NCBI GenBank assembly: GCA_963678675.1
Contig: OY783192.1
Span: 26,658,288-26,722,287, forward strand
Direction: 5' to 3'
DNA: 64,000 bases
Source of the DNA: Xiphydria camelus
Taxonomy: Eukaryota; Arthropoda; Insecta; Hymenoptera; Xiphydriidae
Shown here: positions 24,210 to 34,499 of the stretch, piece after piece
How the letters are laid out: every line of letters starts with the position of its first letter
How positions within the stretch are numbered: the stretch's first letter is position 1
Notes under the pieces: model-generated
What the model saw: the letters and a program-made list of their open reading frames with translations, nothing else
Databases searched by the model: none
What the model was told of the DNA's origin: nothing
Translations under genes and position numbers: made by a program

Positions 24210-26046
24210 CTACGGTCAAAAATCAATGTTTACTTTCAAGAAAGTAATAAATATTTTTCATATTTGTTTGAATTGTAGTTCTTCCGGATGATTCCTGCGT
24301 CGATAACACTTGCTGTTTCAAGCTTCCGCGTCACAGTCTCACAAGCTGACAGTCTCAGTGTAGGTAATCGTCACTCCCCTGAGGATGTCCTATATAATTG
24401 TGGATGAAATCTCGGAACAGCAAGTTTCACCGATGCAGGAGTCTTAGGAAAAAACTACACTTTCATCGTATAGGTACAGCCTGTGAAAGTCGAGGTGAAA
24501 GTTTCCAATCAAGAATAGTTTTATCAGATTGAATATTCTGATAAATGGCCAACGTGAGCAAATTTTATAGCGATTTTTATTTTAACTGCACTTGTGTTCT
24601 CAGGGCACAGTGCACCTCCTCAAGACAAAGACTTGTCAACCTGACTATAACTTTTTATATTTATTTTCCTCGAAAAACAGAATAGACTTACATTGAAAGA
24701 ACAGAAGGTCGATTTCAGGTTCAGAACACAAAATATTATGTAAAAATAATATCCCTTGCGACACTAACGTTTTTACAATGGCCAATGGCGGCCAAGGGAC
24801 AGTGGACACGCTACTCCACCGGAGATAACAGGAAAATACTTTTCTATCTATACTAGATAGGTAACTAATTTGTTCTCAGTGCCACACAACGGCAAACTAT
24901 GCACCACAAATCATACCATATACATCTTCTGCAATCTGCTGAACTGGCGCGCACGTGTAGGCGACGGCGTGAATAATCGGAAAAGGCACAGGGCAGTAGT
25001 GGGGCGCACAGGAAAACGAAAAAAGGACGTGGCAGGTGATGGCGGCGCGGGTGGAGTGCGGGTCTGGATCACAAAACTGACAAAACAAGCAAGCGGGATG
25101 GCCTGGCAGCGCGGCGGTCGGCTGGCGCAGGCGCACCGCGCATTACGCATGTTGCCAATTTTCTAAAGGTTCATTTCAAATGTAACAGTTTACTAAAAAA
25201 CCATTCTACAGTAATTTTGTGCCATATTAACCCTATTATTTGGTATTCAGGTAAATATTTTGGCAAAATAACATTGCCTTGTCATGTTTTTTAAACAAAA
25301 AAGTATTTATTTGGTCCAAAAATAGAGATTTGGCAACGCCACGGCTATGCTACTCTGAAAGGCCGGCGATTGGGGGATAGTGATCACATGACATAATCCT
25401 TCAAATTTTTGGCGCGCTTGATGACGGCACGTGAGGAATATACTGCGTTTGAAAGAAAATATTTTTCTTGCAATTAATTGTAGACAATACATTAATAATT
25501 ACATTTTGTTTGAAAGTAAACAGAGATCAATCTTGCCATAAAAAATACCTACCTAAATTAAAATTTTATAATAATTAATAGTAATAATAACAATACCATA
25601 ATAGTTGGTAGCACGTTTTTATTTAAATTAACGTCATTAAATTTAATAGTAAATCACGTCTCTTTGTCGTCACTATTGAGTCGTCTATAAAACGTCTTAA
25701 ATTTGACGGCAATGCGACGTCAATTTTTCGTCATCTGACGTCGCGCGACGAAACTCACCAAAAAGAAACGTCAAAATGACGTCATCGTGTTGCTTGGGTA
25801 GTGGCCAAGATTGGCACAAATGGGTTACACTGTCAACCAATCAGACCTTCTGGCTTGCGCTTATAGGGACCGTGCATCCAAGCGTCAGCGTCCTCTGACG
25901 GAACAAATTTACAACTTGTTGGTGACTGTATTTGAGTTGGTTACGGGCGCTGTACGTTTGTTTTGAGTTAATTGTTAATAATTTATAAGAAATGCCGAAA
26001 TCCACGATATTAATTTAACTTAAATTTCAATATAGGTAATAATTAG

Positions 26047-26197
26047 GTCACTACGTCTCTGAAGAGTGTTCGAAGAAGAACCGAAACGTCAGACGTGTAT
26101 TAATTCTTGTTGTTGTTTGGCCTGATTGTTACCTATTGAAAATTAAATTAAATTAATTTTAAACTACTACAGGCAACAGAAGTATTATCTTAAGAGT
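26047..26197 (+). repeat. Penelope-like terminal repeat, left copy
   Basis: About 150 bp, from ggtcactacgtctctgaag to gcaacagaagtattatctta, is repeated at 33757-33906 with about 92-95% identity. Both copies include a hammerhead-like motif near the start and an AT-rich tail. Together with the N-terminal ORF fragment between them, they look like the partial terminal repeats (pLTRs) of a Penelope-like element. Confidence 0.65.
26053..26097 (+). ncRNA. Hammerhead-like ribozyme motif (left copy)
   Basis: The core CTGAAGA is followed by a GTTC-loop-GAAC stem II, then GAAA and an ACGTC/GACGT hairpin as a short stem III. This matches the hammerhead core CUGANGA...GAAA. Penelope-like elements are known to carry minimal hammerheads in their terminal repeats. 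Stem I could not be verified by eye, so catalytic competence is not claimed. Confidence 0.5.
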
Positions 26198-26696
26198 TTT
26201 CTAATACTGGTAAAAAATTTTTATCATTAAAGAGAGAAAATGAGATTTCTCCAAGAAGTGAGGAACATTTATGGGGATAGAACAGGATCGGAGCTGTCTC
26301 AACTGATGAGGGTTTGGCATAGGATTGTCATTTTGGGGGAGCAACTTACGTTCTTGATTAGATGCAAGAAAATTAACATCTTGCCGGGACATCCCAGGTA
26401 ACAAACTAACGTGAAATTAACGTCATTTTTTGGTCAGATCTGGTCATAGACGACGTCAGTAAAAGACGTATAAATGACGTTAAAAGTACGTTCGAAAGTC
26501 ACATCCCACTGACGTCATTTAATGACGTCTTTCTAACGTTCTTTATGACGTGAAATATGACGTTTAATTTTAGCGATTTTCCAGGTAGCACACTAACGTC
26601 GAAATGACGGTTTTTGAAGGTCAGCTCTGACGGCAGATAACGAAAAATATAACGTGATTGTGTAAAAAATGACGGCTCTGAAAGGTTAGGGCTGAC

Positions 26697-26754
26697 GTAT
26701 ATCTTTTCATCGTGAGCGGTCACCCATCCAACTACTGTCCGCACTTTTTGCTGC
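26697..26754 (-). repeat. 5S rRNA-derived segment, downstream part
   Basis: Read on the minus strand it contains GTTGGATGGGTGACCGCTCA, close to the C-box and neighbouring region of insect 5S rRNA. It is cut at the TTAA (26755-26758) by a later insertion; the upstream part continues at 32853-32905. It belongs to the CMC MITE core. Confidence 0.65.
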
Positions 26755-27653
26755 TTAAGGTATTTCAATGGTTTTGCGTTTTTCTTACGAATCTCATGAA
26801 ATTTTGCCAATCAAAAGAGTGAAATATTACCCATCGATTCCCAAATTTTCAAAACGCTGAGCCATGTAGTTTAAAAGAAAATGTTAATTGAAAGTAGCAT
26901 TTTCTACACTGACTTTCAATGGCTAACATGTAGAAAGACGGTACCTCAGTGACGTTTTGAGTTATAACTACAGAACCAATCTTACAATGTTAAAGAAAAA
27001 CTAACGGCGAATAAAATGATATTGTAGGATTATGTTCACAAAAACAGGAAGTGCTAAGCCATATAGTTTCAGAGAAATTATAACTTAAAAACTGAGATTT
27101 TTCTTGAAACTGCAAAGTGGTGGGGACGAGTAATGGTGATGTGGCAACAGTGCGCACAGCTGATTTAGCCCTCTCATATGACTATGGGACTCAGGTACTA
27201 GTAGTAGTACTTTTGCTACCGGAGAGGGGATAGCCAGTGGCACGGCGCGGCAGCCCCCACTACGGCACGTAGCGGTATTCTAAAGGCCATTCTAAAGCAG
27301 TAACAGTAAGGCAGTAAGCCGTATAGCCGAGTGCTCATTCTTAGTAGCGTGGTATACGCATGCGTTGTTCGAAAGTCGTATCTGAAATCATAACCTATAA
27401 ATGTTTAGTGTAATGTACTACGCTTGCACTTGAGATGCGTGAGTATATTATTTAAATGAAATACAATATAGAAAATAGTATTAGTGCGGTTATCAGAATC
27501 GATAATTATTGCAAGTTGTAACTTTGCATTCCGTGTATATACCAATCGCGTGTCAGCTGCTCTTCTATTGGTTGAGAGTAAGACGTAAGCCGTAAAATTC
27601 CAACGTGACGGAAACCCTACTGCTTGCTGTTACTGCTTACTGTTGCTGCACTT

Positions 27654-27993
27654 TGTGGGGATCTCGAGATCTCCCACGGATCGTGCGAGGAGTGGACGGT
27701 CGGAAGGAGGCGATAGTTACGAAATATAACTAAAGTTTATTTTAACTATCGACAACGAGCCGCGGTTAGCGAGGTAGAGCAGAGCGCTGTGTCGATGCGT
27801 CCGTAGTGGGCTCGAGCAGGCAGGAGAATGGGACTTCCGACTCTCGTGGCGTGGCTAGCTGTGTCTTCAGAAGCGTGGTGATCCGGCGCTACGATCGCCA
27901 GGCCGCCAGAGGCGTGGTGATCGGTTGATCACTGGACAAGATGTGTTGAGGCTGTCTGGTCGCTAGAGGCGTGGCGATCGCCTGGTCGCCACA
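27654..27993 (-). repeat. Gypsy LTR (3' LTR in element orientation)
   Basis: A 340-bp TG...CA repeat. A polypurine tract (minus-strand aggggggagta, about 27994-28005) abuts it, as expected for plus-strand priming beside the 3' LTR. Confidence 0.95.
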
Positions 27994-28013
27994 GTACTCC
28001 CCCCTAGGTACTT

Positions 28014-31000
28014 TCAAGTTGGAGGCTTGAAAGTGACTCTCTTCTGATATGTGTTTGCGGGTCTATTCATAGTCGATGTCCATTGCTCCAGAGTTTGCGG
28101 ATTCTGGTTGTCTCTCGTGTCAGAAGTGCTTAGTTCTAAGTCCGCCTTGTTGATATATGCAGGTTTTAGTCTATCCACGTTGATTTGTTTGAGAGTTCCA
28201 TCAACGTTGAGCTGGAAGAGTCTGTCAGTAATCCTTTTTGTGATTCTGTAGGGTCTTCGGTAAGGCTTTTCCAGAGGAGCCTTTACATGATCGCATCGCA
28301 AGAATGCATGGCTACAGGTGCGAAGATCCTTTGCGATGAATATTTTGGCTCTGTTGTGATGGGCTGTAGGAGTAGGTTTGAGTCCTCTCATGAATTCTCG
28401 GTGTTTTTCCAGGAAGATTTGTGGATTTGCTGGCACGTCGAGATCCATGAAGAATTCCCCGGGTATGCGTAGCGTTGTTCCAAAAAGCATCTCAGCTGGC
28501 GATGTCTGGAGATCTTCTTTGATACTGGTGCGAAGGCCGAGTAGTACAGTGGGAAGAATCTCCGTCCAAGGTTTGGGAGAGCACATGAGGGCTGCTTTCA
28601 AAGTGCGATGCCATCGCTCCACCATTCCGTTGGACTGTGGATGGTATGGTGATGTTCGACGCCTCTCCGCACCTATAAATTTTGACAGTGAGTCAAACAG
28701 TGACGACTCGAACTGGGAACCTTGATCCGTGATGATGACTGTGGGCGTTCCGAAGTTGGCGATCCAGTGGTTGAACAGGGCCGTAGTGACAGTGTCCGCC
28801 GTGATATCTCTCAGAGGGACTGCGACCGGCCATCTCGTGAAACGATCAACGATCGTGAGACAATATTTAAACCCCTGGTGTTCCGGCATCATGATGATAT
28901 CCAGGTTGATATGTTTGAATCTATCGTCGGGAATGTCGATGTGATTGGCCTGTAAGTGGGTGTGTCGTTGGACTTTCGTGCGTTGGCAATGTATATACTC
29001 CTTTGCCCAGGCAGTGACGTCTTTTCTGATGCCCGGCCAGACGTATTTTTCTCTGATCAGTCAAGAAGTAAAACGTCTGCTGGAATGTGAAAGGTTGTGT
29101 ACGGTGTGAAATGCCGTTTTTCGGATTGACCGAGGAAGGTAAGGGCGTACAGTCCCCGTTGAGGTGTCGCAGTAGATTTGTGTATCAGTGTCGAGTGTCA
29201 ATAAATTGAGTTTTAGTGCAGAGTCATTGCTGTTGATGAGTTCGCGAAGTTCTTGATCTTCTTGCTGATGTTGTTGGATGGTCTTGGGATCGAGAACCAT
29301 TGGCATCTGAATAGCATTTAACCTGGAGAGAGCGTCGGCGACCACATTCTCTTCACCTTTCAAATATACGATGTCGGTGGTGAACTGTGAAATGTAGTCT
29401 AACTGTCGAAGCTGACGCTCTGAGGCTTTGTCAAGCTTCTGTTGGAAGGCGTAGGTCAGAGGCTTGTGGTCTGTCTTGATGACGAAAGGACGACCTTCTA
29501 GGAGATGGTGAAAGTGCTTCACGGCTGCAAAAATGCCCAGCAATTCTCTATCGTACGTACTGTACCTTGTCTCTGTGACCGTTAATTTTCTTGAGAAGAA
29601 TCCGATGGGTTTCCATACGCTGTCCTCGAGTTGTTCGAGAGAGGCTCCTATCGCCGTGGTGGAAGCGTCTGTTGTTAAGACAAGTGGTGCGTCGGGAGAT
29701 GGAAAGGAAGTGTGTGTCACAGATGTCAGTGCTCTCTTGCAAGCTTCGAAGGCTGTTACCGCTTCGGTGGACCACCTGATTGGAGTCTTGTCCTTCTTCT
29801 TCGAAGACTTTAGGTACGCAGTGAGCGGAAGCTGGAGTTGAGCCGAATGCTTGATACACGGACGGTAATAATTGAACATTCCGATGAATCGCCTCAGTTC
29901 CATGACAGTTTTTGGTTGCGGGTAATTATTGATCGTTTCTACGCGTTCTGGATTTGGTAGGAAACCTTCACTGTCAATTTGATAACCGAGGAAGTTGACT
30001 CGCTGCTTACCGAACTTGCACTTACTCAGGTTGATGGTGAGGTTATGATCTGCCAATCGTTAAAATACCTGGCGTAAGTGAGTCTGGTGCTGCTCTTCGT
30101 TCTCCGACATGACCAAGATGTCATCTATGTAGACGAAGACGAAGTCCAGGCCACGAAATATCCAGTCCATGGACCGTTGGAATGTTTGTGTGGCATTTTT
30201 CAGACCGAACGGTATCCTAGTGCATTCGTAGAGTCCCCAGGGTGTGGTGATCGCCGTCTTCTGAGTGTCGTCAGGGTGCACTGGTATCTGATAGTATGCC
30301 TTGTCCAGGTCCATGGCCGAAAAGATTGTTTTTCCATGTGTGACCAGGAACAGACTCTGGATGAGTGGTGGGGCATACTTATCAGGCACAGTGACGCTGT
30401 TTAGTTTGCGGTAGTCGCCGCAGAGACGGTAGCTGCCATCTTTCTTCTTGACGAGGTGAATCGGACTGGCCCAAGCACTGCTGGAGGGCTTGATGGTACC
30501 TCTGTCCAATAGTCGCTGTATCTCTGCTCGCGCGGCGGTAGCCTTTTCGCCGAAAAGTTTGCGCGGTCTTTCTGTCACAGGTGATCCATTAGTGACAATC
30601 CTGTGAGAAAAATCGATGTTCGCGCTGAACGCAGAAGAAGATGGTTGAGTGATGTTGATGAATTGCTGGAGTAAGTCAGCGTAGGGCATCGACTGATCCA
30701 AAGTGGAGATGCTATGAACTCTTGTGTTAATCATCCGACCCTTAGTGGTCATTCGGGTGGTCGAGTCGACGAGTTGCTTGTTTTTTAGATCGATGAGCAG
30801 ATTATGGTGACTCAGGAAGTCAGCTCCTATGATTGATTCTGGAACGTCAGCCACCACGAATGGCCAGCTGAAATCGCGTCGTAAGTTCAGATCGACATTG
30901 ACGGTGTGGCATCCGTACGTAGAAATTGGTGTGGTGTTGGCTGCGTATAAAGTGAGGTTAGCCTTTGGTGGTGGTTTCTGGAAAAATCGAACGGGTAATA

Positions 31001-31220
31001 TTGATAGCACCGAGCCAGAATCTATTAAGTATCGTCGATTGGTCTTCCGGTCGTGTAGGTGGAGTCTGACATCTTGAGTTTGTGCGGTGCTGCAGTCGCT
31101 GCCGTCGGCGACCGCTTGTACTGCCGGCAGCGTTTTCAGTTTCCCTGGTTGGTCGAGGCGTTGAACGAGCATGGTGTAGTGCAACGTTTGGCGTCCGCTC
31201 CAAACCGGTGGTGGTACCAA
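28014..31220 (-). pseudogene. Gypsy pol (protease, RT, RNase H, integrase) with two in-frame stops
   Basis: One frame runs the whole length with two nonsense codons, TAA at 30060-30062 (between RT and its connection domain) and TGA at about 29061-29063 (in the integrase zinc-binding region). Visible motifs are the protease LIDSGS, the RT core FVFVYIDDILV, the RNase H blocks TTDASTTAIG and YDRELLGI, and the integrase core with YCLTIVDRFTRWP and an IITDQGSQFE block. One Cys of the integrase HHCC finger appears to be Tyr. Pol overlaps gag by 85 bp in the -1 frame, so it is normally made by frameshifting. The element is not autonomous as it stands. Confidence 0.9.
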
Positions 31221-32188
31221 CAGATTCCAGATTGGCGAGACTGAGAACGAGAGTTGTTCCTATAACGCTGGCCGCTGCGGTTACGTGAGCGTGAACGGCG
31301 ACTGTCGAAGTTTGACTGTCTCGTCTTCATGTCGGTGAGTTCCCTCATGCAGACAGCAAGAGCTTCCTGTAGCTGGTTGAGTTTGGTTTCTATTGACGTT
31401 GGTGGAGGTGCATGTGACCTGCTGTCATCTCGATCAACTGTGGTGGGGTAATGAGTCGAAGCGACCACCGTTGGGCCTTGCAGGGTCATGGTTTCTGTTA
31501 GCCTATCCGCCATTAACGCCAGAACGTCTAAGCTTAACCCATCGGAAATCATGAGCAACGGTTTAATGGATGTCGGGAGACGACTTAGCCAAAGGTTGTG
31601 GAGCATCTCGTCATTCATACTGCCTGCAGCCAGGTCCTTCATCTCTCGCAGGAGCTGTGAGGGTTTTCTGTCACCCAGCACGAGGTCGTTGATAAGGTGG
31701 TGGATTTGCTTCTGTCTCGATTCCGTGAGTCTTTGTATAATCGTGTCTTTTAAGGTTTGATATTTATTTGTTTCTGGCGGGTGCGTAATGATATCCGTAA
31801 TTTGTGCCAGTGTTTCAGAGTCCAAGGCTTTTAGGGCGGCGATGTACTTGACGTCGTCGTTGCGAATCCTGGACGCGGTAAACTCTGACTCGATCATGAA
31901 TAACCATATATCTGGTCGATCTTTCATGAACGTGGGTAACTGTGGTCTGCTCACCACTGCCACGTAGTTCGTACTGTCTGACGATGCGAAGGCTAGTAAC
32001 GGATTCTCGACTGCCTGGTCATTTTGTGTGTTCAAACCTGTTGATGCGATCGGTCGGTTGTTCGTGTTGAAGGGGCTCGGAGTGTTCCCGGTGTTGTCCG
32101 TGCGGGCTGGCGAGCGGTCGACCGGCATGTTGGCGATGGCGTGGGTACCTCGTGGCGTCGCTTGGGCTGCGTTGACGATGTAATCCAC
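31136..32188 (-). CDS. Gypsy gag polyprotein
   Basis: A 350-codon open frame follows the primer-binding site by only a few bases. The middle resembles capsid of K02A2.6-like Gypsy elements (ALKALDSETLAQI, LRELKD-like LREMKDLAAGSMND and LWLSRLP). The C-terminus is Arg/Ser-rich and ends with a variant zinc knuckle, CWYHHRFGADAKRCTTPC, in place of a CCHC box. The frame is intact. Confidence 0.9.
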   Translation of the reverse strand: MDYIVNAAQATPRGTHAIANMPVDRSPARTDNTGNTPSPFNTNNRPIASTGLNTQNDQAVENPLLAFASSDSTNYVAVVSRPQLPTFMKDRPDIWLFMIESEFTASRIRNDDVKYIAALKALDSETLAQITDIITHPPETNKYQTLKDTIIQRLTESRQKQIHHLINDLVLGDRKPSQLLREMKDLAAGSMNDEMLHNLWLSRLPTSIKPLLMISDGLSLDVLALMADRLTETMTLQGPTVVASTHYPTTVDRDDSRSHAPPPTSIETKLNQLQEALAVCMRELTDMKTRQSNFDSRRSRSRNRSGQRYRNNSRSQSRQSGICWYHHRFGADAKRCTTPCSFNASTNQGN

Positions 32189-32190
32189 TC

Positions 32191-32210
32191 AAATCACGTC
32201 GGGGTCACCA
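32191..32210 (-). promoter_or_regulatory. Primer-binding site, tRNA-Trp type
   Basis: Two bases inside the 5' LTR (32213), the plus strand reads AAATCACGTCGGGGTCACCA. To my recollection this equals the last 17 bases of animal tRNA-Trp plus CCA, so reverse transcription was primed by tRNA-Trp. Confidence 0.8.
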
Positions 32211-32212
32211 AT

Positions 32213-32554
32213 TGTGGGAATCTCGAGATCTCCCACGGATCGTGCGAGGAGTGGACGGTCGGAAGGAGGCGATAGTTACGAAATATAACTAAAGTTTATT
32301 TTAACTATCGACAATATGAGCCGCGGTTAGCGAGGTAGAGCAGAGCGCTGTGTCGATGCGACCGTAGTGGGCTCGAGCAGGCAGGAGAATGGGACTTCCG
32401 ACTCTCGTGGCGTGGCTAGCTGTGTCTTCAGAAGCGTGGTGATCCGGCGCTACGATCGCCAGGCCGCCAGAGGCGTGGTGATCGGTTGATCACTAGATAA
32501 GATGTGTTGAGGCTGTCTGGTCGCTAGAGGCGTGGCGATCGCCTGGTCGCCACA
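32213..32554 (-). repeat. Gypsy LTR (5' LTR in element orientation)
   Basis: A 342-bp TG...CA repeat with near-identity to 27654-27993. The duplicated ACTT lies directly outside at 32555. Confidence 0.95.
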
Positions 32555-32852
32555 ACTTTCACTTAGATTGCTCCATCTAACAATATGTGTTGGAAACTTA
32601 CTGCCTTACTGTTACTGCTTACGTTTTTTCACGTGTGATGGCCTTAAGGAGAGAGAAGCACTGTTGCCACGATTATCGGGCCAGGCAGTGTATATGTGTG
32701 AGATACATTTGTATACAGGAGGTCTCTGTGTAGCAAGGAGCTCAGAGTACAGAGTTACTCAAAAGTTTCGTTCGTACGTAATATAGTTTGTGATCAGTTG
32801 TACTAAGTCCTGAAGCAAAAAATTTGAATACGACTGTCACCATTGAAATACC

Positions 32853-32905
32853 TTAACTTCGTCGATCGGTCGGTGTTTTCGAGTCCTCATCTGCTGCACG
32901 CTCCT
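32853..32905 (-). repeat. 5S rRNA-derived segment, upstream part
   Basis: The minus strand reads ACCGACCGATCGACGAAGTT before the TTAA insertion point, matching the stretch of 5S rRNA up to the A-box. It continues at 26754 once the insertion is removed. Confidence 0.6.
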
Positions 32906-33756
32906 GTGGTATTAAGTATTACTATTGGTGTTCATATGAAGTTTGATGAATAAATGTATGTTGCTTTTCCAGTCAATAAGAAAGAGCTCAAATAAATAAG
33001 ATTTTATAATTGTATTATTCTTTTCTCAACATTTTTCTAAATTTATGATTGCATCTTTTGATAAATATTCTTGCATAGACGCAAATTGATATTAATAAAT
33101 AAATAATTATATGAATGTTTATAGAAACGACCGCAATATAAAAAATCTTACTTTTATTTATTACAAAAAAAACGTACTGGTAAAATGGTACAGAGATTTA
33201 AGAATCGAGAATTAAAGTAGACCACACTATACAAATATTTTTATATTATACATTATAAAAAAATATAAAAATATTCAATGTATATTGTATAATAAGTAGT
33301 TATTTTACAATTTTATTACGACGTAAAAATAACGTCTTTTTAACGTCATATTTAAGGCGTCTTAAAGACGTTTCTTGAATGACGACATTAAAACGTCATT
33401 TTTTGGTAGAATGACGTCGCCGACGAAATATGCCCTAAAAGTGACGTCAAGTTTACGTCAGCTTGCTACCTGGGATATTACAGATAAAAACTTTTTTAAT
33501 TTCAATTATGATAATTTGAAAGTTTTAACGAAGGCAAATAATTACTATCGTAACACGTTTAACAAAAGAATTCTGAATTTAGAGATTCAGGATGCTTCTA
33601 TAAATTTAATGAATTTACGGAAATCAGCTGTTTTTGGAATACATTAAAACAAATTTTACCCGTAGACGTATTCAATAGGTTTGTGTTTTCTCAAAGGAGC
33701 AGGTTTAATAGGATCAATTATGAAAAGAGGGAAAAATTGAAAAATAAGTTTAAAAA

Positions 33757-33906
33757 GGTCATTACATCTCTGAAGAGGGTTCGAAGAGGAACCGAAACGT
33801 CAGACGTGTATTGATTCTTGCTGTTGTTTGGCCTGATTATTACCTATTGAAAATTAAATTAAATTAATTTTAAACTACTAGAGGCAACAGAAGTATTATA
33901 TTAAGA
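33757..33906 (+). repeat. Penelope-like terminal repeat, right copy
   Basis: Direct repeat of 26047-26197, ending gaggcaacagaagtattata. It marks the outer right boundary of the nested structure. Confidence 0.65.
33764..33808 (+). ncRNA. Hammerhead-like ribozyme motif (right copy)
   Basis: The same core as the left copy: CTGAAGA, a perfect GGTTC/GAACC stem II, GAAA, and ACGTC/GACGT. Stem II differs from the left copy yet stays paired, which supports structural constraint within the family. Stem I is unverified. Confidence 0.55.
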
Positions 33907-33929
33907 GAGGGCCGGTTGTATAAACGCAG

Positions 33930-34050
33930 CGAACCGCAGTTCAGTCCGAACTGCAGATCAAACGCCGTTCTTGGTATATTTCGTGTCACACAAAATATAC
34001 CAAGAACGGCACTCAATCCACAGTTCAAGCCGAACTACAGTTCACCGCGT
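33930..34050. repeat. Short foldback repeat
   Basis: The arms gccgttcttggtatatt and aatataccaagaacggc flank a short loop at about 33982-33996. Outer parts (gaaccgcagttcagtccgaac and gttcaagccgaactacagttc) also pair imperfectly. It separates the Penelope-like repeat from the Rpe upstream DNA. Confidence 0.6.
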
Positions 34051-34499
34051 CCTAAGAATGAAATCCACAATAATATTGTTACGTTCGATTAAAAAAAAAG
34101 GTGTACGATAATTGCTTCAATAAATTTCTATTGTAAGAACATTCGAAATGATAAACTAAAAGTATCGAGCTTTGTACGGATTTACGTTTGTTATGTAAAA
34201 ATGGTTAAAAATTGAGGTCCATCAAAACCTAGCAGTAGGCTGGTCCGTTAACCATCTGACGTCACACCACTTTCTCATAGTCACTTCAACCAATCAGAGC
34301 AGTGTATTTATCGTATTTAATAACGCACACACGTGTAGAACCATCTGATAGAAACTGTAACGTCACTTCCTCTCAACGTTTGAATGAGACGATGATTCCC
34401 ACGGAGAGAGGGTAAAGTGGTCTTATCTCTTACGGTTTTATTATCATTACTAGGTCATTCAGGACATCTTATTTCTGCACTGTTTCCCTCATCCTAACC

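Larger units (their letters stand above)
18489..25798 (-). mobile_element. Near-complete CMC/EnSpm-like transposon, 7.3 kb
   Basis: The termini are inverted repeats: CCCAAGTAACACGATGACGT at the left and the complement of CCCAAGCAACACGATGACGT at the right. TA is duplicated outside (18487-18488 and 25799-25800). Both subterminal regions (18500-18690 and 25630-25790) are packed with ACGTC/GACGT motifs in both orientations, like the transposase-binding arrays of CACTA-type elements (family knowledge). Inside are two minus-strand genes, an upstream DUF4806-type gene and a downstream transposase. One stop in the transposase suggests recent loss of autonomy. 24210-25630 holds the promoter side and no other gene. 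Confidence 0.85.
27654..32554 (-). mobile_element. Gypsy-type LTR retrotransposon, full length but disabled
   Basis: Two LTRs (27654-27993 and 32213-32554) start TGTGGG, end CCACA and are flanked by the 4-bp duplication ACTT (27650-27653 and 32555-32558). They differ at about five or six bases plus a 2-bp indel, so insertion was recent. On the minus strand the order is primer-binding site, gag, protease-RT-RNase H-integrase, polypurine tract. There is no env-like frame, so it is a retrotransposon and not an errantivirus. Confidence 0.95.
27284..32644. mobile_element. Family B element (copy B3) carrying the Gypsy insertion
   Basis: The left end AGGCCATTCTAAAGCAGTAA and the right end (complement of AGGCCATCACACGTG...GCAGTAACAGTAAGG) are inverted, with about 14 bp missing on the left. 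TAA is duplicated outside (27281-27283 and 32645-32647). Without the retrotransposon it is about 460 bp, longer than the 146-bp palindromic copies, so it preserves more of the family's interior. Confidence 0.7.
26759..32852. mobile_element. TTAA-target element with 14-bp TIRs
   Basis: Perfect inverted termini, GGTATTTCAATGGT (26759-26772) and its complement (32839-32852), are flanked on both sides by TTAA (26755-26758 and 32853-32856). The TTAA lies inside the A-box-like stretch of the 5S-derived sequence. It has no ORF of its own; without the nested elements it is about 730 bp. TTAA duplication is the piggyBac signature, though the terminal bases are unusual for that group. Confidence 0.75.
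26393..33474. mobile_element. CMC-type MITE with 5S-like core, host of further insertions
   Basis: The termini are CCCAGGTAACAAACTAACGT at the left and the complement of CCCAGGTAGCAAGCTGACGT at the right. AT is duplicated outside (26391-26392 and 33475-33476), and both ends have dense ACGTC/GACGT motifs. A second left-end-like start, CCAGGTAGCACACTAACGTC, appears at 26582, so the left end may be doubled. The part from 26582 matches the 946-bp copy at 51828-52773 in reverse orientation. Removing the insertion at 26759-32852 leaves about 990 bp. Confidence 0.75.
26240..33750 (+). pseudogene. Penelope-like element ORF, N-terminal fragment, split by a transposon nest
   Basis: The frame starts at the ATG at 26240 (MRFLQEVRNIYG) and runs to codon 50 at 26390. 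It is interrupted by the 7-kb insertion 26393-33474 (target duplication AT) and resumes in frame at 33477 as TDKNFFNFNYDNLKVLTK. A shift near 33640 breaks it, after which another frame continues with a Lys-rich segment to about 33755. Then comes the right terminal repeat. The length and Lys/Asn-rich helical composition fit the segment preceding the reverse transcriptase in Penelope-like elements; the RT and GIY-YIG domains are missing. The family call rests mainly on the hammerhead repeats plus this N-terminal part. Confidence 0.55.

Noticed and set aside
24870..25166. Overlapping ORFs in three frames in a GC-rich patch of the CMC transposon
   Set aside because: A GC-rich patch lacks stops by chance; composition and overlap argue against coding.
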